Of a stretch of 64,000 nt of DNA, positions 55,240-62,571 are shown in pieces; positions within the stretch are counted from its first letter, which is position 1; each line of letters opens with the position of its first letter. Source of the DNA: Dyella telluris (GTDB taxonomy: Bacteria > Pseudomonadota > Gammaproteobacteria > Xanthomonadales > Rhodanobacteraceae); assembly GCF_014297575.1 (NCBI RefSeq), contig NZ_CP060412.1:4774001-4838000 (forward strand), read 5' to 3'. The notes beneath the pieces were generated by a model that saw nothing but the letters and a program-made list of their open reading frames with translations, did no database searches and was not told where the DNA came from. The translations under genes and the position numbers were made by a program.

Positions 55240-55839
55240 TCAGTTGTACTGCATGGAGTACGTCATGACCGTACTGACCGTACCAGCGCCCACCGTGCCC
55301 CCCTTTGCCAGGTAGCGGCCAACGTAGTTCAGCGTGGCCGTATTGCCGGCAATGGTGGCGGCCGGCTGGTTGTTGGCGGCAATCACAGTAGCGCCATTCG
55401 TGACAGCTGCATTGACGGCCAGATTGATCGCCTTGTTATTCGCCGGATTGACCATCTGTACTTCCACATTCGTCGCGGATCCATTGATGTTCTTGAGAGC
55501 ACCGGTACTTGCATCGAGTGCCGGTGTGGAGGCGGTCTCCACCCACAGAGCAGCCGTCTTGCCGTCTGTGCACTTCGTGCCACCACCAAGAATCAGGGAG
55601 AAGGCCGTCTCGCCGGCGGTCGCACCGTCAGACGGGAATGCGGATGTGCTGACGGTCGGCAGAGTCACCGTGATGTTGCCGGTACCAGTGGCAGCACCAC
55701 CACCGGTGATGGTGCAACTGGTATCAGTAATGGTGCCGTTGAAGGTGATGGTGCCATCTGCGGCGGAAGCGTGCTGCGGAGCCAGCGCGACGAGACCGAA
55801 GGTCGCGGCGAGAACCGCGGAAAGAACGCTCTTCTTCAT
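55240..55839 (-). CDS. fimbrial major subunit (type 1 pilin-like)
   Basis: This 199-residue protein starts at ATG 55839, with AAGGA 7 bases upstream, and has a signal peptide (MKKSVLSAVLAATFGLVALA). The mature part has the pilin N-terminal donor strand (ADGTITFNGTITDTSCTITG), a conserved Cys pair (TSC...TKCTDG) and a penultimate Tyr (MTYSMQYN). It is the first gene of the fimbrial operon. The low charge and many Thr/Ala/Gly residues fit the type-1 superfamily. Confidence 0.93.
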   Translation of the reverse strand: MKKSVLSAVLAATFGLVALAPQHASAADGTITFNGTITDTSCTITGGGAATGTGNITVTLPTVSTSAFPSDGATAGETAFSLILGGGTKCTDGKTAALWVETASTPALDASTGALKNINGSATNVEVQMVNPANNKAINLAVNAAVTNGATVIAANNQPAATIAGNTATLNYVGRYLAKGGTVGAGTVSTVMTYSMQYN

Positions 55840-56166
55840 GACGTAGTCCTTTGACTTGAATGTGTCTGCCTTCCAGGGATCGGCTGGAACTTTGGTGTGC
55901 GCGCCTCGTGATCCAGAGTCCCTTTGCAGGAGAGGCGGCAAGCCGTGCAGGTCATCCCGCATCGACTGGTACATGATCACGAACTGAACACCGCCAGAGA
56001 TATCGGGAAAATCCGACAAGTTCGTCGTCAAGGAAGACAAGTTTTGTCAGTACAAACGTTCCAGCGCCACCGTATTGACTGCAAAGTCGAGAAAGGACCG
56101 TCGAGGCAGGAAAATTCGTACGAAACACCAGAGCGTTCTGGCAAAAAAAATGCGGGCACGGGAACG

Positions 56167-56199
56167 AAAAAGGCCTTGAAGGAAAATCCTTCAAGGCCT
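56167..56199 (-). terminator. terminator of the GH92 gene
   Basis: A perfect 13-bp stem (AGGCCTTGAAGGA / TCCTTCAAGGCCT) with a 3-base loop is followed on the minus strand by TTTTT. It lies about 105 bases past the GH92 stop. Confidence 0.93.
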
Positions 56200-56303
56200 C
56201 GATGTTCACTGAGTTAATGAAGCGCCGATCATGCGCTCCCCAGGTCACCTGACCATCACGCGATGGAAAAGCCATCGCGCAACGACCAGTCAGAAACGGC
56301 GCA

Positions 56304-59300
56304 TCACGGCTGCCCCAGCCACTCCACCTCGGACAACGCGACACCCTTCGAAGCACCGGCACCTTCTGCACGCCACCGGTAATGGGCGTAGCTTCCCGGG
56401 TGTGCCACCGCAAACGCGCGGGTCTGTCGGCGCCAGGGGAAGGCCTCGTCATGCCGTGTATCGAGCGCCACCCAGTGCACGCCATCGCTTGAACCCTCGA
56501 ACGTCCACGCCTTGGGATCGTGCCCCGCCTGTGCCGACGAGGTGAGCGTATACAGGGCCACCTGTTTGGGCTGCTTCAGATCCAGCTGCACCGTCGCCTC
56601 GGAACCACGCAAGGTCGCCTCGGTATCGGAGGTGTTGTCGCTAAGTGCACGGCCAGCGGCAGCATCGCCGGGAACCTTTACCTGAGCGCCATCGCTATCG
56701 GCGAAGTCACGCAAGGGTGCGGGCGCGGCATTCCCGGTGGTGATCGAAGGCAGTCTTGCCTCACCTTCGGCGCTGCCCCATGCGGACGGCTTCTCGCCCA
56801 TGCGGAAATCGAGCACGGCGCCGTTGGCGAGATCGGCGTGGGCCAGCCAGCTCCGGTCGTACGCCTTGCCATTGAGCGTCACGCCCTGGATGTAGCGGTT
56901 GCGATCGCTCACTTCCGGTGCGCGGATGTCGATGGTCTTGCCGTTCTCCAGATGGATGATCATGTGCGGAAAGTACGGCGCGCCGATGGCGTATGTAGGC
57001 GTACCCATGCGCAGCGGATAGAAACCGGCGGCACTGAATACCCACCACGCGGACATCTCGCCGTTGTCTTCGTCGCCCGGGTAGCCCTGCCCGATTTCAC
57101 TGCCCACGTAGAGACGCGACAAGGCATCGCGCACCTTGTCCTGCGTCTTCCACGGCTGGCCGGCCAGGTCGTACATGTAGAGGATGTGGTGGGACGGCTG
57201 GTTGCTGTGGCCGTACTGGCCCATGCGTACGTCACGCGCCTCGAGCATTTCGTGAATGATGCCGCCGTAGGCACCCACGTTGAATGCCGTGCCGGCACCG
57301 AAGAACGCATCAAGCTTCTTCGCCAGCCCTTCGGTGCCGCCGTAGAGATTGGCCAAGCCCTGCCCGTCATGCACGCCGTCGAAGCTCATGTTCCATGCAT
57401 TGGTCTCGGTGTAGTCACCGCCCCAGGCTTTCGGATCGAACTGCGCCGCATCGATGCGCCACGAGCCATCGGGCTTGCGGCCGATGAAGAAGCCCGCGTC
57501 CGCATTGAACAGGTTGGTGTAGCCCAGCGAACGGCTGCGGAAGTACCGGGCGTCGTCTGCGTAGTGGGCGGCATAAGGGTCGCCCGCTTCATGATCGCCA
57601 GCCAGCGTCTGCGCCAGCTCGCTGATGCCGAAGTCGTTGAGGTAACCGGCCATGGACCACGACAGGCCTTCGTCGGTGCTGTTGTCGACGTAACCGTGGA
57701 ACACCGAACGCTCGATGCCCTTGCGCCCGGCACCCGGCACATCGCTGACCACGGTCGCATCCTTCAGGGCCGCCTGGTAGAACGAGCGCACGTCGAAGTT
57801 GCGGATGCCTTTGTTCCAGGCATCGGCAAACGCAACATCCGAACTGGTGCCCACCATCAGGTCGGCATAGCCCGGTGAAGACCATCGCGCGATCCAGCCG
57901 CCATCGCGGTACTGCTGCACGAAGCCGTCGATCATCTCGCCCGCCTGCTTTGGCGTCAGCAAGGCATACGCCGGCCAGGCGGTGCGGTAGGTGTCCCACA
58001 GGCCGTTGTTCACGTAGGGCTTGCCGGCAAGCACGCGCGCGCCGGTCTGCGTGGGTGTGCTGGCGCCGGTTGCCGCCGAGAACGGGCTGGCATAGCGATA
58101 GTCGGGATGCTCAGCCGTGCCGACGTTCTCGTACGCCTCGTTCGGATACAGGAACAGGCGATAGAGGTTGGAGTACAGCGTGACCTTGTCGCGGGCGCTG
58201 GCACCGGGAATCTCGATACGACCCAGCAACTGGTTCCACTGCTGCGCTGCCCGCTTCTGCACGCTGTCGAAGGTGTCGTCGCTGCTGATCTCCTGCGCCA
58301 GATTGCGCTTGGCCTGTTCCAGGCTGATCAGCGAGGTGGCCATGCGCATGGTCACGGTCTTGTCGGCGTGCGTATCGAAACCGAACCAGGCGGCGACGTT
58401 GTCACGCCCCTGCCCTGTCAGGCGTCCGCTTTCGGTAACGGGTCGATCGAACGTGGCATAGAAGAACAGGCGCGTCGCGCCGGTCGAAAGGTGGCTGGCT
58501 ACATCGGAATAGCCACTGATGCTGCCGTGCGCCGCGTCCAGCTCGACGCCGCCCTTGTCGTTGCGGTTGTCGAACACCAGCTGCGAGCGGTCACCCTTGA
58601 AGGTAAAGCGCATCATCGCGGCATGGTCGGTCGGCGTCATGGCCGTGGTGATGCCGTTGTCGAAGGTGACCTGATACAGGTCGGCACGCGCGATTTCGTG
58701 GTCGTGCGTAAATGGCAGCGAGCGCGCATCGCGATCCAGCGACGGCGCGCCGGTGGCCGCGGCGGCCGGCATCACCTGGAACGTCTGGCGGTCACCCATC
58801 CACGGGCTGGGTTCGTGGCTCAGCGCAAACGCCTGGATGCGCGGGTGGTTATCCGCGCCGTTGCGATCCTGGTACTGATAAATCCAGTCGGAGCCGGCCT
58901 GCGTGGTCGGCGTCCAGAAATTGAAGCCATGCGGCAGCGCGACCGCCGGAAAGTTGTTGCCACGCGAAAAGTGCGCGTTGGCATTGCTGCCGCGGCGCGT
59001 GTCGACATAGGTGTTCGGCGCGGCGTCTGCGCTGGCCTGCGCGACATCGGCAAGACGCAGGTCATCGATATAGCCGTGGAAGGCTTCGGCGCCCTTGGGC
59101 GCGTCCTCGACCAGTTCGATGGCCGCCACCGTCTTGCCATGGGCTACCGCGCCCACGTCGATATCCAGGGCATTCCACTGGTTGTCGTGCAGCACGCGCG
59201 AATCGCCCTGTGCGGCTGCGCTGGCGAGCACACGGTGCTGGTCCATGGCCTTGAGCGAAGAAAGCCGCGTGCCGTCGGTGAACAGCAGATCCACGGCCAC

Positions 59301-59705
59301 ATACTGCGCATTGCCGCTCGCCTTGCCGGAGGCATCGGCGGGAAGCACCACGTAGGAGAGACGCGTGGATGCCGTGACCGGCTGCTTCAGCCGATAGAGC
59401 GTGGCGCGGCGCTCGCGCTGCTCACTCACGGCATCGGCGTCATAACGAAGGGTACGGACGCCGGTAAAACCGACGCCCGGCCGGGAGGTGAGGGATTCCT
59501 CCTTGCCGGGGCCGGGTACCACGCTCATTCGCCAGCCCGGGAGGCTGGCCGATACCGGTTGGGCATCTCCCGTCTCGAAGGACGTGGAAAAACCCTGATT
59601 CGGGACTGCTGCCTGCGCCCATGACGCCAGGCCTAGCGACAAGCTGCTCGCCAACAACAACGAACCTGCGTACCACCCCTGTCCTGCTGACGAGCAACGT
59701 CCCAT
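56304..59705 (-). CDS. exported GH92 alpha-mannosidase with a C-terminal F5/8-like domain
   Basis: GH92 enzymes remove terminal alpha-mannose in a calcium-dependent reaction. The 1133-residue protein has a signal peptide (about 1-32, ending SWAQA). An N-terminal beta-domain precedes the family motif NTYVDTRRGSNANAHFSRGN, with NFWTPTTQAGSDWIYQYQDR and the substrate loop. The catalytic segment GYPGDEDNGEMSAWWVF lies near residues 875-890. The last 150 residues form an F5/8 type C carbohydrate-binding module (YTLTSSAQAGHDPKAWTFEG). GGGGAG precedes the ATG. A LacI-type palindrome is about 43 bases upstream. Target glycans would be N-glycans or mannan. Confidence 0.95.
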   Translation of the reverse strand: MGRCSSAGQGWYAGSLLLASSLSLGLASWAQAAVPNQGFSTSFETGDAQPVSASLPGWRMSVVPGPGKEESLTSRPGVGFTGVRTLRYDADAVSEQRERRATLYRLKQPVTASTRLSYVVLPADASGKASGNAQYVAVDLLFTDGTRLSSLKAMDQHRVLASAAAQGDSRVLHDNQWNALDIDVGAVAHGKTVAAIELVEDAPKGAEAFHGYIDDLRLADVAQASADAAPNTYVDTRRGSNANAHFSRGNNFPAVALPHGFNFWTPTTQAGSDWIYQYQDRNGADNHPRIQAFALSHEPSPWMGDRQTFQVMPAAAATGAPSLDRDARSLPFTHDHEIARADLYQVTFDNGITTAMTPTDHAAMMRFTFKGDRSQLVFDNRNDKGGVELDAAHGSISGYSDVASHLSTGATRLFFYATFDRPVTESGRLTGQGRDNVAAWFGFDTHADKTVTMRMATSLISLEQAKRNLAQEISSDDTFDSVQKRAAQQWNQLLGRIEIPGASARDKVTLYSNLYRLFLYPNEAYENVGTAEHPDYRYASPFSAATGASTPTQTGARVLAGKPYVNNGLWDTYRTAWPAYALLTPKQAGEMIDGFVQQYRDGGWIARWSSPGYADLMVGTSSDVAFADAWNKGIRNFDVRSFYQAALKDATVVSDVPGAGRKGIERSVFHGYVDNSTDEGLSWSMAGYLNDFGISELAQTLAGDHEAGDPYAAHYADDARYFRSRSLGYTNLFNADAGFFIGRKPDGSWRIDAAQFDPKAWGGDYTETNAWNMSFDGVHDGQGLANLYGGTEGLAKKLDAFFGAGTAFNVGAYGGIIHEMLEARDVRMGQYGHSNQPSHHILYMYDLAGQPWKTQDKVRDALSRLYVGSEIGQGYPGDEDNGEMSAWWVFSAAGFYPLRMGTPTYAIGAPYFPHMIIHLENGKTIDIRAPEVSDRNRYIQGVTLNGKAYDRSWLAHADLANGAVLDFRMGEKPSAWGSAEGEARLPSITTGNAAPAPLRDFADSDGAQVKVPGDAAAGRALSDNTSDTEATLRGSEATVQLDLKQPKQVALYTLTSSAQAGHDPKAWTFEGSSDGVHWVALDTRHDEAFPWRRQTRAFAVAHPGSYAHYRWRAEGAGASKGVALSEVEWLGQP

Positions 59706-59747
59706 GTACTTTCTCCCCGGGCGACCGCGGAGCGGTCTATTTGTAGC

Positions 59748-59765
59748 AATTGGATCGATCTAATT
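59748..59765. promoter_or_regulatory. LacI-family operator candidate upstream of GH92
   Basis: AATTGGATCGATCTAATT is an 18-bp inverted repeat with one mismatched pair around a central GATCGATC. A symmetric site with a central CG is typical of LacI-family sites controlling glycosidases in Xanthomonadales. No lacI gene is adjacent, so the repressor is elsewhere. Confidence 0.6.
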
Positions 59766-59941
59766 CAACCATCCAAAAAAACCCGCCGACCGAATCCGGA
59801 ATCCGGATGCGCCGCAACGGGGCCTGCACCGGACTGTAGCGTGCCTCCATGCCGGGATGCTTGCTGCGGCGCAAAACCAGCGCCCGGGCTGTGACGGGCG
59901 ACAACCCAGCGCCAGGCGCCCTTGGTTTTACCCGGATCTTA

Positions 59942-59970
59942 TTGACCGTCGTAAATATACCCGGGTATAT
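59942..59970 (+). promoter_or_regulatory. candidate promoter of the DUF1330 operon
   Basis: TTGACC (59942-59947) and TATAT-type sequence about 17-18 bases later give a plausible sigma-70 promoter. Its -10 lies inside the perfect palindrome at 59953-59972. Confidence 0.55.
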
Positions 59971-59972
59971 TT
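59953..59972. promoter_or_regulatory. perfect 20-bp palindrome, candidate repressor operator
   Basis: AAATATACCCGGGTATATTT is identical on both strands and overlaps the candidate -10 of the downstream operon. A site of this quality over a promoter core usually means a dimeric repressor. No regulator gene is adjacent. Confidence 0.75.
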
Positions 59973-60014
59973 CGCGCCCACCGGCGCCCGTGCCGGCCCT
60001 GAGGAACTGCCCGC

Positions 60015-60443
60015 ATGGAACTGAAATCCCCCTGCCTGGAACCCACCGAAGCGGCGGGTCGCGCCTTTGTCATGCGCGGCATGACCGGCAACGTCGTGAT
60101 GCTCAATCTGCTGCGCTTCCGTGAGATCGCCGACTACTCGGCAACGCCCGAACTGTCGCCGCCATCGCCCATCTCCGGTGAAGCAGCCTTTCACCGCTAT
60201 ATCGCGCACACGCTGCCCTTCCTGCGCGCATCGGGAGGAAGCGTGGACTTCCTCGGCAGCGGCGGGCCCTTTCTCATCGGCCCTGCCGATGAACGCTGGG
60301 ACATGGCCATGCTGGTCAGGCAACGCAGCGTTGAATCGTTCCTGGGCTTCGCCACGCACCCGGCCTATCTGGCGGGCATCGGGCATCGCACGGCGGCGCT
60401 TGAGGATTCACGACTGCTACCGCTCACGGAGTTGCCGCAATGA
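60015..60443 (+). CDS. DUF1330-like protein
   Basis: This 142-residue protein has GAGGA about 8 bases upstream of its ATG. It shows the ferredoxin-like dimeric alpha-beta barrel pattern of DUF1330 proteins: VVMLNLLRFRE near the start, AFHRYIAHTLPFLRASGGSV, and WDMAMLVRQRSVESFLGFAT. The function of the family is unknown. It overlaps the DUF2239 gene as ATGA, so the two are translationally coupled. Confidence 0.75.
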   Translation: MELKSPCLEPTEAAGRAFVMRGMTGNVVMLNLLRFREIADYSATPELSPPSPISGEAAFHRYIAHTLPFLRASGGSVDFLGSGGPFLIGPADERWDMAMLVRQRSVESFLGFATHPAYLAGIGHRTAALEDSRLLPLTELPQ

Positions 60444-60802
60444 CCCACGCACGAATAACACCACACGACGAACGAAACGTCCGCCTGCTTCGCCGTCACT
60501 GGCAATGGCTTGAGGCACAGCCGCGAGGTGTGGATGCCACGTTGCGCCGGATGGTGGACATGGCGCGCAAAGATGCCGATGGCCGCTACCGCGCCGAACG
60601 CGCCAGGGAAACCTGTTACCTGGCGATGCGCGACCTGGCTGGCGATCGCCCGCGCTTCGAAGAAGCCGTGCGCGCCCTGTTCGCGAACGACATCGCGCGA
60701 TGCCATCGCGAGATCGCCGCGTGGCCACTGCCCGAGCGCACCCGCATTATCGAACTGATGGATGTCATCGACGCCGATGACACCACCGCAGGAGAAGCGT
60801 GA
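60440..60802 (+). CDS. short DUF2239-family protein
   Basis: This 120-residue protein matches the C-terminal half of DUF2239 (LLRRHWQWLEAQPRGVDATL; ARETCYLAMRDLAGDRPRFE; ALFANDIARCHREIAAWPLP). Full members are nearly 200 residues with an extra N-terminal domain, which is missing here. Overlaps on both sides (ATGA with the DUF1330 gene, TGATG with the next gene) show the ends are real, so the protein is a short form rather than a broken gene. Confidence 0.75.
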   Translation: MTHARITPHDERNVRLLRRHWQWLEAQPRGVDATLRRMVDMARKDADGRYRAERARETCYLAMRDLAGDRPRFEEAVRALFANDIARCHREIAAWPLPERTRIIELMDVIDADDTTAGEA

Positions 60803-61152
60803 TGGATCGCGCCAGGCGCAAGAAACTCGTGCAGGCCTACAAACTGGCGCTGCCACCGATGGGCATCTTTGCCATTCGCAATCTGGTCACGGGCAGGATG
60901 CTGATCGACCAGAGCAACCACGTTACGGGAACCCTCAACCGCCATCGCACCGAGCTGAAACTGGGTACGCATCGCAACCGGGCCCTGATGGACGACTGGC
61001 GCATGCATGGCGAAACCGCCTTTGCCTTCGAGGTGCTGGAAACCATCGACGAACGGCCCGAGCCCGACTTCGACTACCGGGGCGAGCTGGAACGAAGGCT
61101 GGCGATATGGCGCACGCAACTACCCACCGGGTCGCCCGCCTCCTATCTTTGA
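60802..61152 (+). CDS. GIY-YIG-like domain protein, degenerate motif
   Basis: This 116-residue protein begins at ATG 60802 (AGGAG 7 bases upstream), overlapping the DUF2239 stop. The layout follows small GIY-YIG proteins: GIFAIRNLVTGRMLIDQSNH, then HRTELKLGTHRNRALMDDWR and FAFEVLETI. The GIY and YIG triplets are replaced by GIF and LID, and the catalytic Arg/Glu are uncertain, so it may not be an active nuclease. GIY-YIG genes beside DUF2239 suggest a shared but unknown role. Confidence 0.7.
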   Translation: MDRARRKKLVQAYKLALPPMGIFAIRNLVTGRMLIDQSNHVTGTLNRHRTELKLGTHRNRALMDDWRMHGETAFAFEVLETIDERPEPDFDYRGELERRLAIWRTQLPTGSPASYL

Positions 61153-61187
61153 TATGGCGCCGCCACAAAAAACCTCAGCCCCAGCCC

Positions 61188-61213
61188 GTCATTCCGGCGA
61201 AGGCCGGAATCCA
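61188..61213. repeat. REP-like dispersed element, copy 2
   Basis: GTCATTCCGGCGAAGGCCGG plus AATCCA. It is inverted with respect to copy 3 about 67 bases on, so the pair can fold into a long stem-loop. Related to the copy at 15561. Confidence 0.8.
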
Positions 61214-61280
61214 GTGCACGGGTGCGCGGTTTTCGTGATGAAGTTGATCAGCGCTTCGCGAAAGCCTAGCGATATCGCCT

Positions 61281-61310
61281 CTGGATTCTGGCCTGCGCCG
61301 GAATGACGAG
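61281..61310. repeat. REP-like dispersed element, copy 3
   Basis: CTGGATTCTGGCCTGCGCCG followed by GAATGACGAG is the inverse partner of copy 2, and the two can pair over about 26 bases with a few mismatches. The GCCTGCGCCGG core is the reverse complement of the core of copy 1. Confidence 0.8.
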
Positions 61311-61488
61311 CTGAGGGAACGGCAAGTCCCGCATGCCGCTCCGGGCATTCCCGGGCCGGCGCAAACACACCGTCCTTGCACGCGCTGCGCGACCATGCCG
61401 CCCTCGCGTTTGCCTCGCCCGACATAGTTCCGTATCGTTGAACTAAGGAACATACCCTTCTCCCCCAACCTACGCAAAGAGGTTCCCC

Positions 61489-62514
61489 ATGGAATATCGG
61501 CATTTGGGCGCATCGGGTTTCAAGGTGCCCGTACTCAGCTTTGGCACGGGCACGTTTGGCGGCAAGGGCGAGTTCTTCGGCGCCTGGGGCAATACCGATG
61601 TCGCCGAAGCCAAGCGGCTGGTGGATATCTGTCTCGACGCCGGGCTCACCATGTTCGACAGCGCGGACATCTATTCCAACGGCGTGGCCGAATCGGTGCT
61701 GGGCGAAGCCATCAAGGGGCGCCGCGACCGCGTGCTCATTTCCACCAAGGCGACGTTCCGCTTTGGCGATGACCCGAACGACGTAGGCTCCTCGCGCTTT
61801 CATCTGCTGAAGTCGTGCGATGCCGCGCTCAAGCGCCTGGGCACCGACTACATCGACCTGTTCCAGCTGCACGGCTTCGACGCCAGAACGCCGGTGGAAG
61901 AAACGCTGTCCACCCTCGATGACCTGGTGCGCGCGGGCAAGATCCGCTACGTGGGCGTGTCCAACTTCTCCGGCTGGCACCTGATGAAGTCGCTCGCCGT
62001 CGCCGACCGCTACGGCTATCCGCGTTACGTGGCCAACCAGACCTACTACTCGCTGATCGGTCGCGACTATGAGTGGGAACTGATGCCGCTGGGCATCGAC
62101 CAGGGCGTGGGCGCCGTGGTGTGGAGCCCGCTCGGCTGGGGCCGACTCACCGGCAAGATCCGTCGCGGCCAACCCCTGCCCGCCACCAGCCGCCTGCACA
62201 AGACCGGCGACATGGGCCCGCAGGTCAACGACGACTATCTCTATCGCGTGGTGGATGCACTGGACGACATCGCCGCGGAGACAGGCAAGACGGTGCCGCA
62301 GGTGGCGCTGAACTGGCTGCTGCAGCGTCCGACGGTGTCGACCGTAGTGATCGGCGCACGCAACGAGGAACAGCTGACGCAGAACCTCGGTGCCGTCGGC
62401 TGGGATCTCACCAAGGAACAGGTCGCCAGGCTCGATGCGGCCAGCGCGGTCACGCCAGCCTATCCGTACTGGCACCAGCAGGGTTTCCAGGAACGCAACC
62501 CGTCGCCGGTGTAA
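61489..62514 (+). CDS. aldo/keto reductase
   Basis: This 341-residue NADPH-dependent TIM-barrel reductase has a complete tetrad: Asp57 and Tyr62 (FDSADIYSNG), Lys87 (STKAT) and His128 (FQLHGFD). The length, the family start MEYRHLGASGFKVPVLSFGT and the C-terminal IGARNEEQLTQNLGAV fit the AKR group often annotated as oxidoreductases of unknown substrate. GAGG precedes the ATG. It ends at a bidirectional terminator shared with pgm. Confidence 0.95.
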   Translation: MEYRHLGASGFKVPVLSFGTGTFGGKGEFFGAWGNTDVAEAKRLVDICLDAGLTMFDSADIYSNGVAESVLGEAIKGRRDRVLISTKATFRFGDDPNDVGSSRFHLLKSCDAALKRLGTDYIDLFQLHGFDARTPVEETLSTLDDLVRAGKIRYVGVSNFSGWHLMKSLAVADRYGYPRYVANQTYYSLIGRDYEWELMPLGIDQGVGAVVWSPLGWGRLTGKIRRGQPLPATSRLHKTGDMGPQVNDDYLYRVVDALDDIAAETGKTVPQVALNWLLQRPTVSTVVIGARNEEQLTQNLGAVGWDLTKEQVARLDAASAVTPAYPYWHQQGFQERNPSPV

Positions 62515-62520
62515 CCGCAC

Positions 62521-62555
62521 AAAAAAAGGGCGCCACCTCGGGCGCCCTTTTTCTT
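62521..62555. terminator. bidirectional terminator between the aldo/keto reductase gene and pgm
   Basis: GGGCGCC-ACCTCG-GGCGCCC forms a 7-bp stem (10 with the flanking AAA/TTT), with a run of A on the left and T on the right, so it works for both convergent genes. Confidence 0.95.
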
Positions 62556-62571
62556 TTGCAGCTAGCGGCGA

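Larger units (their letters stand above)
59706..60014. other. divergent intergenic region with two operator-like palindromes
   Basis: 309 bases without a gene. It serves the GH92 gene on the left and the DUF1330 operon on the right. Contents are the LacI-type site (59748-59765), a small GC hairpin (59723-59737, GACCGC/GCGGTC, in the GH92 leader) and the 20-bp palindrome (59953-59972). Confidence 0.6.
61153..61488. other. intergenic region with a REP pair
   Basis: 336 bases holding the two inverted REP-like copies (61188-61213, 61281-61310). Between 61424 and 61450 there is a weak GTTCC...GGAAC inverted repeat upstream of the aldo/keto reductase gene. No gene is evident. Confidence 0.55.
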
